Below the pieces are notes generated by a model that saw only the letters and a list, made by a program, of their open reading frames with translations, was not told the DNA's origin and ran no database searches. Below are positions 48,402 through 57,357 of a stretch of DNA of 64,000 nt, piece after piece. Source of the DNA: Paeniglutamicibacter kerguelensis (GTDB lineage Bacteria > Actinomycetota > Actinomycetes > Actinomycetales > Micrococcaceae); assembly GCF_017876535.1 (NCBI RefSeq), contig NZ_JAGIOF010000004.1, positions 248,001 through 312,000 of the forward strand, read 5' to 3'. The translations under genes and the position numbers were made by a program. Within the stretch, counting starts at the first letter, position 1. Each line of letters starts with the position of its first letter.

Positions 48402-48812
48402 ATGCCAAAAATTCGAGTTTCCGAAGCAGCACGCTTCCTGGGCGTCAGTGACGACACCATCCGCCGGTGGACGGAGAACGGAACCCTTGAACCCCACAAG
48501 GACAGCTCCGGCCGGCTTGCCGTCGACGGCTTGGAACTGGCGCACCTTGCACGCAAGCAAGCCCAGCACCCGGACGACCCGGCGCAGGTGGTCTCATCGG
48601 CCCGCAACCGCTTTGTCGGCCTGGTCACCGGCATCACCGCCGACACCGTCATGGCACAGGTCGAGCTTCAATGCGGTCCGTTCCGGGTCGTTTCGCTGAT
48701 GAGCAGCGAGGCCGTACGGGAGCTGAATCTTGAACTCGGCTCCATCGCCACGGCCGTCGTGAAGGCAACCACTGTCATCATCGAAACCCCTCAGGGAAAG
48801 GGCATCATATGA
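48402..48812 (+). CDS. HTH regulator with Mop (molybdate-binding) domain
   Basis: The 136-residue protein has a MerR/excisionase-type helix-turn-helix at the N-terminus (SEAARFLGVSDDTIRRWTENG) and a C-terminal TOBE/Mop domain (ARNRFVGLVTGITADTVMAQVEL to TAVVKATTVIIE), which binds molybdate. It should sense molybdate and control the modABC genes that follow; its stop overlaps the modA start by 4 bp. ATG at 48402 is chosen; a TTG six codons upstream is weaker. Confidence 0.9.
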   Translation: MPKIRVSEAARFLGVSDDTIRRWTENGTLEPHKDSSGRLAVDGLELAHLARKQAQHPDDPAQVVSSARNRFVGLVTGITADTVMAQVELQCGPFRVVSLMSSEAVRELNLELGSIATAVVKATTVIIETPQGKGII

Positions 48813-49618
48813 GAAATCTTCGCAAGAACATCGCGGCCGTCTTCGTTGCCGGCGCCTTTGCTGCCGGCCTCGCCGGCTGCTCGACGACCACCACGGAAAG
48901 CCCCTCGCCCAGCGGTTCGGGAGCAAGTGCGTCCACCGGTTTGTCCGGATCGATCACCGTGTTCGCCGCAGCCTCACTGAAGTCGACGTTTACCGAGTTG
49001 GCCAGCGACTTCGAATCCAAGAACCCCGGCACCAAGGTCACCTTGAGCTTCGCAGGATCCTCTGACCTGGTCACCCAAATCACCCAGGGCGCCCCGGCCG
49101 ATGTCTTTGCCTCGGCAGACACGAAGAACATGACCAAACTCGCCGACGCGAAACTGGTCGACGGCACCCCAGTCGACTTCGCAACGAACGTCCTTGAGAT
49201 CGCCGTTCCTCCTTCCAACCCCGCCTCGATCGCATCCTTCGCCGATCTGGCCAAGCCGGGCGTCAAGGTCGTCATCTGCGCCCCGCAGGTTCCCTGTGGT
49301 GCAGCGACGAAAACCGTCGAGGAAGCCTCCGGCACGACGTTGAAGCCGGTCAGTGAAGAAGCGTCCGTCACCGACGTGTTGGGGAAGGTGACTTCCGGCG
49401 AGGCCGATGCCGGTCTGGTCTACGTCACCGACGTCAAGGGCGCGGGCGACAAGGTCAAGGGAATCCCGTTCCAGGAATCGGCCAAGGCCGTGAACACCTA
49501 CCCGATCGCCACCGTTGAGACCAGCAAGAACAAAGAACTCGCCGCGGCATTCATCGACACGGTGACGGGCAGCGAAGGAAAGAAGGTCCTGACCGATGCC
49601 GGATTCGGCACTCCGTAA
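48809..49618 (+). CDS. modA: Molybdate ABC transporter, substrate-binding lipoprotein
   Basis: The 269-residue precursor has a lipobox LAGCS and a periplasmic-binding-protein type II fold ([43 protein letters not shown]). This is the family start seen in ModA (AAASL...). It captures molybdate or tungstate for the ModBC transporter. The operon is fully overlapping: it starts 4 bp inside the regulator gene and its end overlaps modB by 23 bp. Confidence 0.93.
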   Translation: MRNLRKNIAAVFVAGAFAAGLAGCSTTTTESPSPSGSGASASTGLSGSITVFAAASLKSTFTELASDFESKNPGTKVTLSFAGSSDLVTQITQGAPADVFASADTKNMTKLADAKLVDGTPVDFATNVLEIAVPPSNPASIASFADLAKPGVKVVICAPQVPCGAATKTVEEASGTTLKPVSEEASVTDVLGKVTSGEADAGLVYVTDVKGAGDKVKGIPFQESAKAVNTYPIATVETSKNKELAAAFIDTVTGSEGKKVLTDAGFGTP

Positions 49619-50447
49619 GGGCCTCGTCCACCGACGCGGCGGCACCGGATACACCGCGGTGCCGCCATGGGTTTATGCCATTGCGACGGCGGGGGCCTTG
49701 TTTGTCATGCTCCCGCTCGTCGCGATGGTGGCCAAGGTCAATTGGTCCCAGTTCATCCCGCTGATCACCTCGGAGTCATCCATGACGGCCCTCGGGCTGA
49801 GCTTGCGCACCTCGACGGTCAGCACCGCCCTGTGCATCGTCCTCGGTGTTCCGCTGGCGCTGGTGCTGGCCCGCGGGAATTTCCCGGGCCAGCGGCTGTT
49901 GCGTGCCTTCATCCTGCTGCCGCTGGTCCTTCCGCCCGTGGTCGGCGGCATCGCGTTGCTCTACACCTTCGGCCGCCAGGGGCTGCTCGGCAAGAGCCTT
50001 GAACTGGCCGGCATCCAGATCGCATTTTCCACCACGGCCGTCATCATGGCCCAGACCTTCGTCGCGCTTCCCTTTCTTGTAGTGAGTCTGGAAGGCGCCC
50101 TGCGCACCGCGGGCAGCCAATACGAGGCCGTTGCCGCAACCTTGGGCGCACGCCCCACGACGGTCCTGCGCAGGGTGACGCTCCCGCTTGTCCTCCCCGG
50201 CCTTGCCTCCGGAGCCGTGCTCTCCTTCGCCCGCAGCCTGGGTGAATTCGGGGCGACGCTGACCTTCGCAGGCAGCCTGCAGGGTGTCACCCGGACCCTG
50301 CCGCTGGAAATCTACCTCCAGCGCGAGACCGATGCCGATGCCGCAGTTGCGCTGTCCCTGGTCCTGGTTGCGGTGGCGGCCGCGGTCGTAGGCCTTGTCT
50401 ACGGCAGCCCGCGAAGGAACGTGGCATCAATGCAGGTGGCGCAGTGA
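49596..50447 (+). CDS. modB: Molybdate ABC transporter permease
   Basis: The 283-residue permease has about six transmembrane segments and the EAA loop motif [20 protein letters not shown] that contacts the ATPase. It is homologous to ModB and CysT-type permeases. Start ATG at 49596 overlaps modA; the stop overlaps the modC GTG start by 4 bp, so the subunits are translationally coupled. Confidence 0.92.
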   Translation: MPDSALRKGLVHRRGGTGYTAVPPWVYAIATAGALFVMLPLVAMVAKVNWSQFIPLITSESSMTALGLSLRTSTVSTALCIVLGVPLALVLARGNFPGQRLLRAFILLPLVLPPVVGGIALLYTFGRQGLLGKSLELAGIQIAFSTTAVIMAQTFVALPFLVVSLEGALRTAGSQYEAVAATLGARPTTVLRRVTLPLVLPGLASGAVLSFARSLGEFGATLTFAGSLQGVTRTLPLEIYLQRETDADAAVALSLVLVAVAAAVVGLVYGSPRRNVASMQVAQ

Positions 50448-51490
50448 CGTTCCAGTTCGAAGCCACGCTCGATGCCCGAAACTTCAACGTCTCGCTGGCC
50501 CTCGGTCCCGGGGAGACCCTGGCCGTGCTGGGTCCCAACGGCGCCGGCAAGTCATCGCTCCTTTCCATCATCGCCGGCCTGCTCCGCCCGGATTCCGGAA
50601 GGGCAGTCATCGGGGACCGGACCCTGTTCGACCTCAGCTCGCACAAGCCCGTCTGGGAGGCGCCGCATTCCCGGGGAACCGCACTTCTGGCACAAGAGCC
50701 CCTCTTGTTCCCCCACCTCAGCGTCCTCGAGAACGTGGCATTCGGCCCCCGTAGCAAGGGCGAAAAGCCCGCCGAATCCAGAAAGGTGGCATCCACCTGG
50801 TTGGCGGCAACCAACACCGGCGAACTTGCCTCACGACGTCCCGGCCAGCTCTCCGGCGGCCAGGCACAGCGGGTTGCCGTCGCCAGGGCCCTCGCCGCGG
50901 GACCCGACCTGCTGCTTTTGGATGAGCCCATGGCGGCCTTGGACATCCACGCCGCCCCGCAGATGCGCCGGCTGCTCAAGCGCGTGTTGGAAGGCCGCAA
51001 CGCCATCATCATCACCCACGACATCCTTGACGCCCTCATGCTCGCCGATCACGTGCTCATCATGGAGAACGGCCACGTCACAGAGGCCGGCCCGACCAGG
51101 GAGGTCCTCAACCGGCCCCGCAGCCGGTTTGCAGCGGGGCTCGCCGGCCTGAACCTCATCACCGGAACGGTCACCGCAGAGGGAATCACCACTCCCTACG
51201 GAGATGTCTCGGGCACCAGCGAGGGTCAGCTCATCCCGGAGGAATCGGCCACCGCCGTGTTCCCGCCGTCTGCCGTCTCCGTGTTCCTGTCTCCCCCGCA
51301 CGGCAGCCCGCGAAACACCTTCGAGGCAACCATCACCGACCTTGAGCCCCACGGCGACCACATCCGCATCCGGGCCGGCGACCTGTCTGCCGACATCACG
51401 CCGGCAGCCCTGGCCGACCTCGCACTCGAACCCGGCACCAAGGCATATTTCTTGGTCAAGGCCACCGCCGTCACCATCTACGCTGCCTGA
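50444..51490 (+). CDS. modC: Molybdate ABC transporter ATP-binding protein
   Basis: The 348-residue ATPase has Walker [10 protein letters not shown], signature [16 protein letters not shown], Walker [13 protein letters not shown], the switch His in IIITHD, and a C-terminal TOBE domain ([22 protein letters not shown]) typical of ModC. GTG at 50444. It is the last gene of the operon and is followed by a strong terminator. Confidence 0.93.
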   Translation: MTFQFEATLDARNFNVSLALGPGETLAVLGPNGAGKSSLLSIIAGLLRPDSGRAVIGDRTLFDLSSHKPVWEAPHSRGTALLAQEPLLFPHLSVLENVAFGPRSKGEKPAESRKVASTWLAATNTGELASRRPGQLSGGQAQRVAVARALAAGPDLLLLDEPMAALDIHAAPQMRRLLKRVLEGRNAIIITHDILDALMLADHVLIMENGHVTEAGPTREVLNRPRSRFAAGLAGLNLITGTVTAEGITTPYGDVSGTSEGQLIPEESATAVFPPSAVSVFLSPPHGSPRNTFEATITDLEPHGDHIRIRAGDLSADITPAALADLALEPGTKAYFLVKATAVTIYAA

Positions 51491-51533
51491 ACAAGGCTGC
51501 TGCCACTTCAAAGGTTGGATGCTCATTTTCCAA

Positions 51534-51573
51534 CTGGTTGTCGCCGGGAGCCCCGGCTCCCGGCGACAACCAG
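51534..51573. terminator. Bidirectional terminator after modC
   Basis: Arms of 19 bp (51534-51552 and 51555-51573, CTGGTTGTCGCCGGG...) are perfect with a 2-base CC loop. It lies between modC and the convergent amidase gene and can serve both. Confidence 0.8.
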
Positions 51574-51594
51574 CGTTTCGCTACACCGTGGCTT

Positions 51595-53307
51595 CTAACT
51601 TGTCAGCGGCGGCGGGGTGCGACGCAACCCCGTGGCCTCGAAGGACGCAGCCAGGGCGAGCAAGGCGGGATCGTCGTATGGTTTCCCGGCGAAAGTGAGC
51701 CCGACAGGCATGCCGATGTCGGCCATCGTGCCCATGGGCACCGTGACCGTCGGGATGCCGAAGTGGCGGATGACGAGGTTGCCGTTGGCAACCCAGACCC
51801 CGTTGCGCCATCCCAGTTCGGCGGATACCTCGTCGACGTCCATGTCTGCGGGGCCGACGTCCGCGACGGCCGGGAACAGCACGGCGTCGAGTCCGAGCTC
51901 GTTCATCCACTGGTCGAAGTCCAGCGTGCGGGTCTCCTCAAGCCCGTGCAGGCCCGACTCGAGATGGGGGATTTCCGTCAGCGAGGCGTACGGATGAGTG
52001 CGCACCTGTTCCGGGAAGCCGCTGATATTGTCCTCGAACCCCTCGTACGCGTCGGGCAGCGCACCCTCGGGCTCCGGGAAGATCAGGTTCCCGTCGACAT
52101 CCGTGAGCGTGTTGAACGCCGGATCGTTGTTTGCCTGCAGGAAGTCTTCCCAGGCCCACGCCGCAAGGTCGACCAGTTCCTTGTCCAGGAATTCCCGGCT
52201 CACGAGTCCGCGGGTGCCGATCGTCGGGGCGCCGGGACGGTCGGATTCGTAGTTCGAGACGATCGGGAAGTCGACCTCCACAACCTCGGCGCCGGCGGCC
52301 TCCAGGTCGCGGCGGGCCGCTTCCCAGAGCTCGATGACCGAGGCACGAGTATCGATGCGCTGTCCGGTCGGCCCGCCAATGCCGCGACCGCTGCCGGCGC
52401 CGGCCTCCGCATCGGCGTTGATGTACATGCGGGGAACCCCGAACCGCTTGCCCTCCAGCTCGATGCCCGCGGCCTGTCCCGGGGCCAGCGCCCGGTACGA
52501 CTCCGGGCGGTGCTCGGATGCTCTGGGCAGCTTGAGCCAGGGCTGGACACGCCAGAAGTCTCCGCGGGGTTCCACGTCATCCACGACGATCAGTTCCAGC
52601 AGTTCCAGGAGGTCGGCCATGGTTCGGGTGTGCGGAACGACGACGTCCATCGTCGGCACCAGCGGCCAGTTGCCGCGCGTTGAAATCACGCCGCGGCTGG
52701 GCGTGTAGGCGCACAGCGCGTTGTTCGACGCCGGAGCGCGGCCGCTCGACCAGGTCTCCTCACCCAGGCCGAAGGCGCCGAATGATGCGGCGGTGGCGGT
52801 GCCCGAGCCGTTCGACGACCCGGAGCCGAAAGCCGAGGTCAGCCATTCGGGGTTGTAGGGACTCTCGGCGCGGCCGTAGACCCCTCGTTGCATGCCGCCG
52901 TTGGCCATGGGCGGCATGTTGGTCAGCCCGATCAGGATGGCCCCGCCGGCCCGCAGTCGTTCGATGGTGAACGCGTCGCGCTGGGCCACCAGGTGCTCAA
53001 ACGCGGGCGATCCCGCAGCCCCAGTCAGGCCCTGCGCCAGGTAGCTGTCCTTGGCCGTGTAGGGAATGCCGTCAAAGGGCCCGAGAACCCGGCCGCTCGC
53101 CCGGCGGGCGTCCGAGGCCTCGGCGTCCGCGCGGGCCCGCGGGTTCATGACCACCAGGGAATTCAGCGCGGTCGCGGTGCCGGGGAGATCGTAGGTCTCG
53201 ATGCGGTCGAGGTAGCTCTCCAGGAGTTCGACGGCCGTGGCCTCGCCCGATTCGAGGGCGGCACGGAGCTGGGCGATGGACGCCTCAACGACGTCGAAGC
53301 GGCTCAT
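51595..53307 (-). CDS. Amidase-signature family hydrolase
   Basis: The 570-residue enzyme has the Ser-cis-Ser-Lys triad of the amidase signature family: K86 in IPYTAKDSY, S164 in GSGSSNGS and nucleophile S188 in GEETWSSGR. The segment that usually reads T-G-G-S-I-R here is T-W-S-S-G-R, so the oxyanion-hole environment is unusual. The start overlaps the agmatine deiminase stop by 4 bp, as last gene of an operon with an NCS1 transporter. It may hydrolyse the carbamoyl or amide product of the deiminase (inference). Substrate not known. Confidence 0.85.
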   Translation of the reverse strand: MSRFDVVEASIAQLRAALESGEATAVELLESYLDRIETYDLPGTATALNSLVVMNPRARADAEASDARRASGRVLGPFDGIPYTAKDSYLAQGLTGAAGSPAFEHLVAQRDAFTIERLRAGGAILIGLTNMPPMANGGMQRGVYGRAESPYNPEWLTSAFGSGSSNGSGTATAASFGAFGLGEETWSSGRAPASNNALCAYTPSRGVISTRGNWPLVPTMDVVVPHTRTMADLLELLELIVVDDVEPRGDFWRVQPWLKLPRASEHRPESYRALAPGQAAGIELEGKRFGVPRMYINADAEAGAGSGRGIGGPTGQRIDTRASVIELWEAARRDLEAAGAEVVEVDFPIVSNYESDRPGAPTIGTRGLVSREFLDKELVDLAAWAWEDFLQANNDPAFNTLTDVDGNLIFPEPEGALPDAYEGFEDNISGFPEQVRTHPYASLTEIPHLESGLHGLEETRTLDFDQWMNELGLDAVLFPAVADVGPADMDVDEVSAELGWRNGVWVANGNLVIRHFGIPTVTVPMGTMADIGMPVGLTFAGKPYDDPALLALAASFEATGLRRTPPPLTS

Positions 53308-54338
53308 GCGGTGACCTTCGGCTGCTGTTGGGTGATGCAGTGGATCCCGCCGCCGTCGGCGTAGATCGGGCGCGCGTCGACCGTCACTGCGCGGCGGCCC
53401 GGGTATGCAGCCTCCAGGATCTCGCGGGCGCGGGCGTCGGCTTCCTTCTCGCCGAAGCCGCAGGCGATGATGCCGCCGTTGACCACGAGGTGGTTGACGT
53501 AGCTGTAGTCCACGAAGCCTTCCTCGTCCCGCAGGACCTCCGGGGCCGGAAGCTCGGTGATCTCGAAGCGGCGGCCCGCGGCATCCGTCGCCGCCGAGAG
53601 CAGCGCGTGCAGGTCCCGGGTCACCTGGTGGTCGGGGTGTTCGGGATTGAGCTGGCTGTGCAGCAGGAGCTTGCCCGGCGCCGTGATCGTCGCGACGATG
53701 TCCACGTGCCCGCTGGTCCCGTAGTCCTCGTAGTCGCGGGTCAGTCCGCGCGGTAGCCAGACCGCCTTCGCGGCACCCAGGGTGCGCGCCATCTCGGCTT
53801 CGACGCGTTCCTTGTCGGCGTAGGGATTGCGGCGCGGGTCAAGCTGCACCGTCTCGGTCAACAGCACCGTGCCCTCGCCGTCGACGTGGATGCCGCCGCC
53901 CTCGTTGACCATCATGGAACTCACCAGTTCCGCGCCGGCCGCCTCGGCCACGAAGCGTGCGTTTTTTCCGGATTTCTCCCAGCGGGCCCAGCTCGGTGCG
54001 CCCCACCCGTTGAACACCCAGTCCACCGCGCCGAGCACGCCCGGGCGGTCGTCGTCGATGACAAACGTCGGCCCGTGGTCGCGCATCCAGCACTCGTCGA
54101 TGGGTGTTTCGAACAGCTCGATCTCGGAGCCGAGCATGCGCCGGGCCCGAGCCATTTCGGTCGGGTCCACGAGCATCGAGACCGTCTCGAATTCGGCGGT
54201 GGCGTGGGCGACCGCCGCCCACGTCGCGTAGGTGAGTTCCCGGCTGGCGGCGTCTCCGCCGAGTGCGGGACCCTCGCAGGGGAACGCCATCCAGGTGCGT
54301 TCGTGCGGGTCGGTTTCACTGGGCATGCGCCAGGTCAT
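53304..54338 (-). CDS. aguA: Agmatine deiminase family protein
   Basis: The 344-residue protein belongs to the peptidylarginine-deiminase-like superfamily. The catalytic Cys is C334 in GGGIHCITQQ, with the conserved CWMRDHGPTFV and GHVDIVATI regions. Agmatine deiminases convert agmatine to N-carbamoylputrescine and ammonia; relatives act on other guanidino compounds. GGAGGTAAACCG precedes the ATG at 54338, which overlaps the NCS1 transporter stop by 4 bp. The partner enzyme is an amidase-signature protein, not the nitrilase-type AguB, so the substrate may differ. Confidence 0.85.
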   Translation of the reverse strand: MTWRMPSETDPHERTWMAFPCEGPALGGDAASRELTYATWAAVAHATAEFETVSMLVDPTEMARARRMLGSEIELFETPIDECWMRDHGPTFVIDDDRPGVLGAVDWVFNGWGAPSWARWEKSGKNARFVAEAAGAELVSSMMVNEGGGIHVDGEGTVLLTETVQLDPRRNPYADKERVEAEMARTLGAAKAVWLPRGLTRDYEDYGTSGHVDIVATITAPGKLLLHSQLNPEHPDHQVTRDLHALLSAATDAAGRRFEITELPAPEVLRDEEGFVDYSYVNHLVVNGGIIACGFGEKEADARAREILEAAYPGRRAVTVDARPIYADGGGIHCITQQQPKVTA

Positions 54339-55858
54339 CGGTTTACCTCCATGGTGTTGTCGGCGGACGCGGTTGCGTCCGTCATTTGGATGTCGTGCAC
54401 CGCGCCGGGACGCAGTCGGGGGTTCTTGAATGGTTTCGTGGTGAACCACAGCAAGGCGTAGATGGCACCGCCAATAACGGGCCCAAGGATTGCGGAAAGG
54501 TCGGCGCCTCCCATGGCTGCGGCAATGGGACCCGTGTACAGGGTGGTGTTCGACATCATGATGGCAATCACGGTGCCGATGACCTGGGCGGAGACGCCGG
54601 GCCAGAACACCCCGTGCGAGTACCAGAACGGGCTTCCGCGCCGTTCGTCGTTCAGCGCCAGGCCGTTGTAGTTGTTGCGCCGGAGCAGGATGTCCACCGC
54701 GTAGATCGCAATGAGGGGGCCGAGTATCGTCACGGTCAGCTCGAGCGCGTACTCCATGGTCTCCAGGAAGCCGGGAGACATGAATGCCAGCCAGAACGAG
54801 GCAAGCGTTGCGATGAGGCCGGTGACGATGACCGTGGTGACGCGATGGACGCGCACCCCGATCCCTTGCGCCGACAGGCCAGCGGAATACGAGACCAGCG
54901 CGTTGTTGGTGATGCTTCCAACCACAACGATGCAGAGGAAAACCGGGGTGAACCAGCCCGGAACGATCTGGCCGATGGCCAGCTGGGGGTCCGTCATATC
55001 GATGGCCGTCGCCGCGAAAATCCCGATCAGGCTTATGAATACGGTTGGGATGAAGCCGCCAAGCGCGGTCCACCAGAGAACGCCATGCTTGGAGGCGTTT
55101 TCCGGAAGGTACCGCGAGTAGTCGGCGCCGGTCCCCCAGGACAGCGGCCCGGAGGACACTATGGCGTAGCCCAGGAGGAGCGTCGGCCAGCGCTCGGCGG
55201 CCGCAAGCTCGGTCGGCTCGTAGGAGAAATCGGCCGCCTGCATGACAAACACGGCGAGCGCCACGAAGGCGACGGCGAGCGCGGCCGAGAAGTACGGCGA
55301 GGCCGTCACGATCGTGGCGTGGCCGTAGATGCTCAACACGAAGCTAAGGAACGCAACAACCAGAAGCACGACCCACTCGATTCCCGCGGGCACGGGCAGG
55401 CCCAGCACGTCGAGTAGCGCCAGCGATGCGAAGGTTGCGACCACGATGTTGATCACCTCGTAAAACAATCCGATGACCAAGCCCTGGCCCGCACCGAACA
55501 CCCTGTTGCCTCGGATCCCGAACATCGCCCGCATGACGGTGACGCTCGGTGTTCCGGAGGCCGGTCCACTGACGGAAAGCCAGCCGACGGCAATCCACCA
55601 CAGGTTCCCGATGATCGTGACGACGACGGCTTCCCACACCGAAAGGCCGATGAGTATCAGCAGACCGCCAAAGGCAAACGACAGGTAGTTGACGCTACCG
55701 CCCATCCAGACCCAGAACAGCTCGAACGGGCGTCCAAGGCGCTCCGGCCCCGGAATGAAGTCCAGCCCCCGGGTCTCGATGTGGCCGGCCCTGTTGGTGT
55801 CTTCAAGGGCTTCGCCCGTGGCGGAGGAATGGGCGAACGCCTCGGATTCCCGATTCAT
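54335..55858 (-). CDS. NCS1-family nucleobase/cation symporter
   Basis: The 507-residue protein has about 12 transmembrane segments and NCS1 features (FWVWMGGSVNYLSFAFGG and WGTGADYSRYLP). NCS1 carriers import purines, pyrimidines, hydantoins and thiamine with Na+ or H+. It is the first gene of the three-gene operon with deiminase and amidase and probably imports their substrate. The ATG at 55858 has GAGGTGCAAC upstream. Some NCS1 members carry hydantoins, which also give N-carbamoyl products. Confidence 0.9.
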   Translation of the reverse strand: MNRESEAFAHSSATGEALEDTNRAGHIETRGLDFIPGPERLGRPFELFWVWMGGSVNYLSFAFGGLLILIGLSVWEAVVVTIIGNLWWIAVGWLSVSGPASGTPSVTVMRAMFGIRGNRVFGAGQGLVIGLFYEVINIVVATFASLALLDVLGLPVPAGIEWVVLLVVAFLSFVLSIYGHATIVTASPYFSAALAVAFVALAVFVMQAADFSYEPTELAAAERWPTLLLGYAIVSSGPLSWGTGADYSRYLPENASKHGVLWWTALGGFIPTVFISLIGIFAATAIDMTDPQLAIGQIVPGWFTPVFLCIVVVGSITNNALVSYSAGLSAQGIGVRVHRVTTVIVTGLIATLASFWLAFMSPGFLETMEYALELTVTILGPLIAIYAVDILLRRNNYNGLALNDERRGSPFWYSHGVFWPGVSAQVIGTVIAIMMSNTTLYTGPIAAAMGGADLSAILGPVIGGAIYALLWFTTKPFKNPRLRPGAVHDIQMTDATASADNTMEVNR

Positions 55859-55888
55859 GTTGCACCTCTTCGTTGAGAGACGGACCTT

Positions 55889-55906
55889 ATTGATCGTTCG
55901 ATCAAT
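55889..55906. promoter_or_regulatory. TetR-type operator of the NCS1 operon
   Basis: ATTGATCG-TT-CGATCAAT is a perfect 8-bp inverted repeat with a 2-bp spacer, 31 bp before the NCS1 start. On the minus strand it lies 17 bases after a TTGCAC -35-like hexamer (55912-55917), so a repressor here would cover the -10 region. The TetR gene at 56253 is the likely source. Confidence 0.6.
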
Positions 55907-56252
55907 ACGATGTGCAACGTTATGTGGGACGGGTCACTCTGTCAACATGTGGACGTCTTCAAATGGCCCGTTCAGGGCCGCCAGAAGCCGTCGGGGATAC
56001 TTAAACTGCACCCCTCGAACAGCGGAATCACGGGCCCGATTCTTCGGATGCTTGCCGAACTTGGGAGTGCGCCGCGCACGCCAAAGACATTGCTCTCATT
56101 CCGGAATGGAATCGCCGGCTGCCCGTCATCTCCGGTCGCACAAGCGGGCACGACTGGGGCACCCCCCCGAGGCAATGGATCAAATTCACCGACTCAACGC
56201 GCTCCGAGGGCAGCCACATTCAATCCCTCCCGGGAAGGTTCGGCGGATAGAT
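55907..56252. other. Intergenic gap upstream of NCS1 operon
   Basis: The 346-bp gap lies between the TetR stop and the operator. Apart from the likely -35 of the NCS1 promoter next to the operator, no feature or gene is seen. Confidence 0.35.
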
Positions 56253-56882
56253 TTATGAACCAGACAGCGCGCCTGCCGGCAGGGAAAGCTCGCTCTCCAC
56301 GAGCTGCCGCAAGAAGTTTCCGAGCCCCGACGAATCCTCGTAGTTGACGAGGGAATGGGCATTGAGCCCGTCGATGAGGCTCAGGATATGGGCGGCAACT
56401 GCGTCCGGGTTTTGACATTCGAACTCCCCCGACGCGATTCCGTGCCGGATGGAGGCGCTCACCGCCACCTGCCAGTTGTCGAGCTGCAACCTGACCTCTG
56501 CCGCAAGGTCTTCATTTCTGCGCCCCAGCACCAGCGCATCGAGCCATACCGCAGTGACTTCGAGACGCGCTTCGCCGAGCAGCCAATTGACCAGCGTCTG
56601 CATTCTTTCGAGTTCGGACGATTGGCTGTCCTGGATTCCCTGAAGCGTCGATAGTTCTTCCCCCACGAGGGAGCTGAAAGTTTCGATGACAAGGTCGTTC
56701 ATGACGGGGAAATAGTGAGCCACGAGCGAAGACGCCGCATTGGCTTGCTGGCCCACCGACTTGAGGGTCAGCGCCACCAAGCCGCTCTCGATCGCCACTT
56801 CACGGGCAGCATCAACAATGGATCGTCGCCTGTCTTCGGGCGACATTCGGATTCGAGGACCGACCGGTCGAGACAAGGACAT
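56253..56882 (-). CDS. TetR-family transcriptional regulator
   Basis: The 209-residue protein has an N-terminal TetR helix-turn-helix (RSIVDAAREVAIESGLVALTLKSVG, then ASSLVAHYF in place of the usual KGTLYYHF) and a helical ligand domain. It is encoded just upstream of the NCS1-aguA-amidase operon on the same strand and likely represses it from the palindrome at 55889. The start at 56882 lacks a strong ribosome-binding site; ATG at 56846 is possible. Confidence 0.85.
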   Translation of the reverse strand: MSLSRPVGPRIRMSPEDRRRSIVDAAREVAIESGLVALTLKSVGQQANAASSLVAHYFPVMNDLVIETFSSLVGEELSTLQGIQDSQSSELERMQTLVNWLLGEARLEVTAVWLDALVLGRRNEDLAAEVRLQLDNWQVAVSASIRHGIASGEFECQNPDAVAAHILSLIDGLNAHSLVNYEDSSGLGNFLRQLVESELSLPAGALSGS

Positions 56883-57357
56883 GCCTGTGATTATAGGTAT
56901 AACTCTGTTAATCCACTATCCAATAACGCTGTGACCAGACAGAAGACGCGACCATGCCAGGCGGAAAACGGTTTCATTTTTTCGAAGTCCTTTGCAACCA
57001 AGCCAACCAGCAGTTCCGCGCTGGAAGCACTTCATTGAAACAACGGACCACGTCAGAGCCTCACGTCCGGATGCCCGCCGAACGGGTAACGCGTGCCATT
57101 GATAAACCCCGGGCGAAACGCGATGATCGACACATGGTCACGAGCGATTGGAGCTCTTCGTCAGAGCTGTCACTGAGGTGCCGACGTCCGACCGCACACC
57201 TTCAAGCCAAGCCGAAATTCCCGGTGCCTTACCCGTTTTGCGAGGGACCGATCCCATGGCCAATTTCGCGTTGCCTTGTGGCTCGACCCTGCGTTCAGCC
57301 GTTCCCGACGCCGCCTGGAAGCGATCGAAAAGTGCTGGGCAATCCGGAGGAGAAGCA
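56883..57357. other. Intergenic gap
   Basis: A 475-bp gap with the promoters of the divergent TetR gene and the FAD-Rieske gene. The run at 56885-56930 is AT-rich. No gene is supported. GGAGGAGAAGCA before 57358 is the next ribosome site. Confidence 0.35.
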
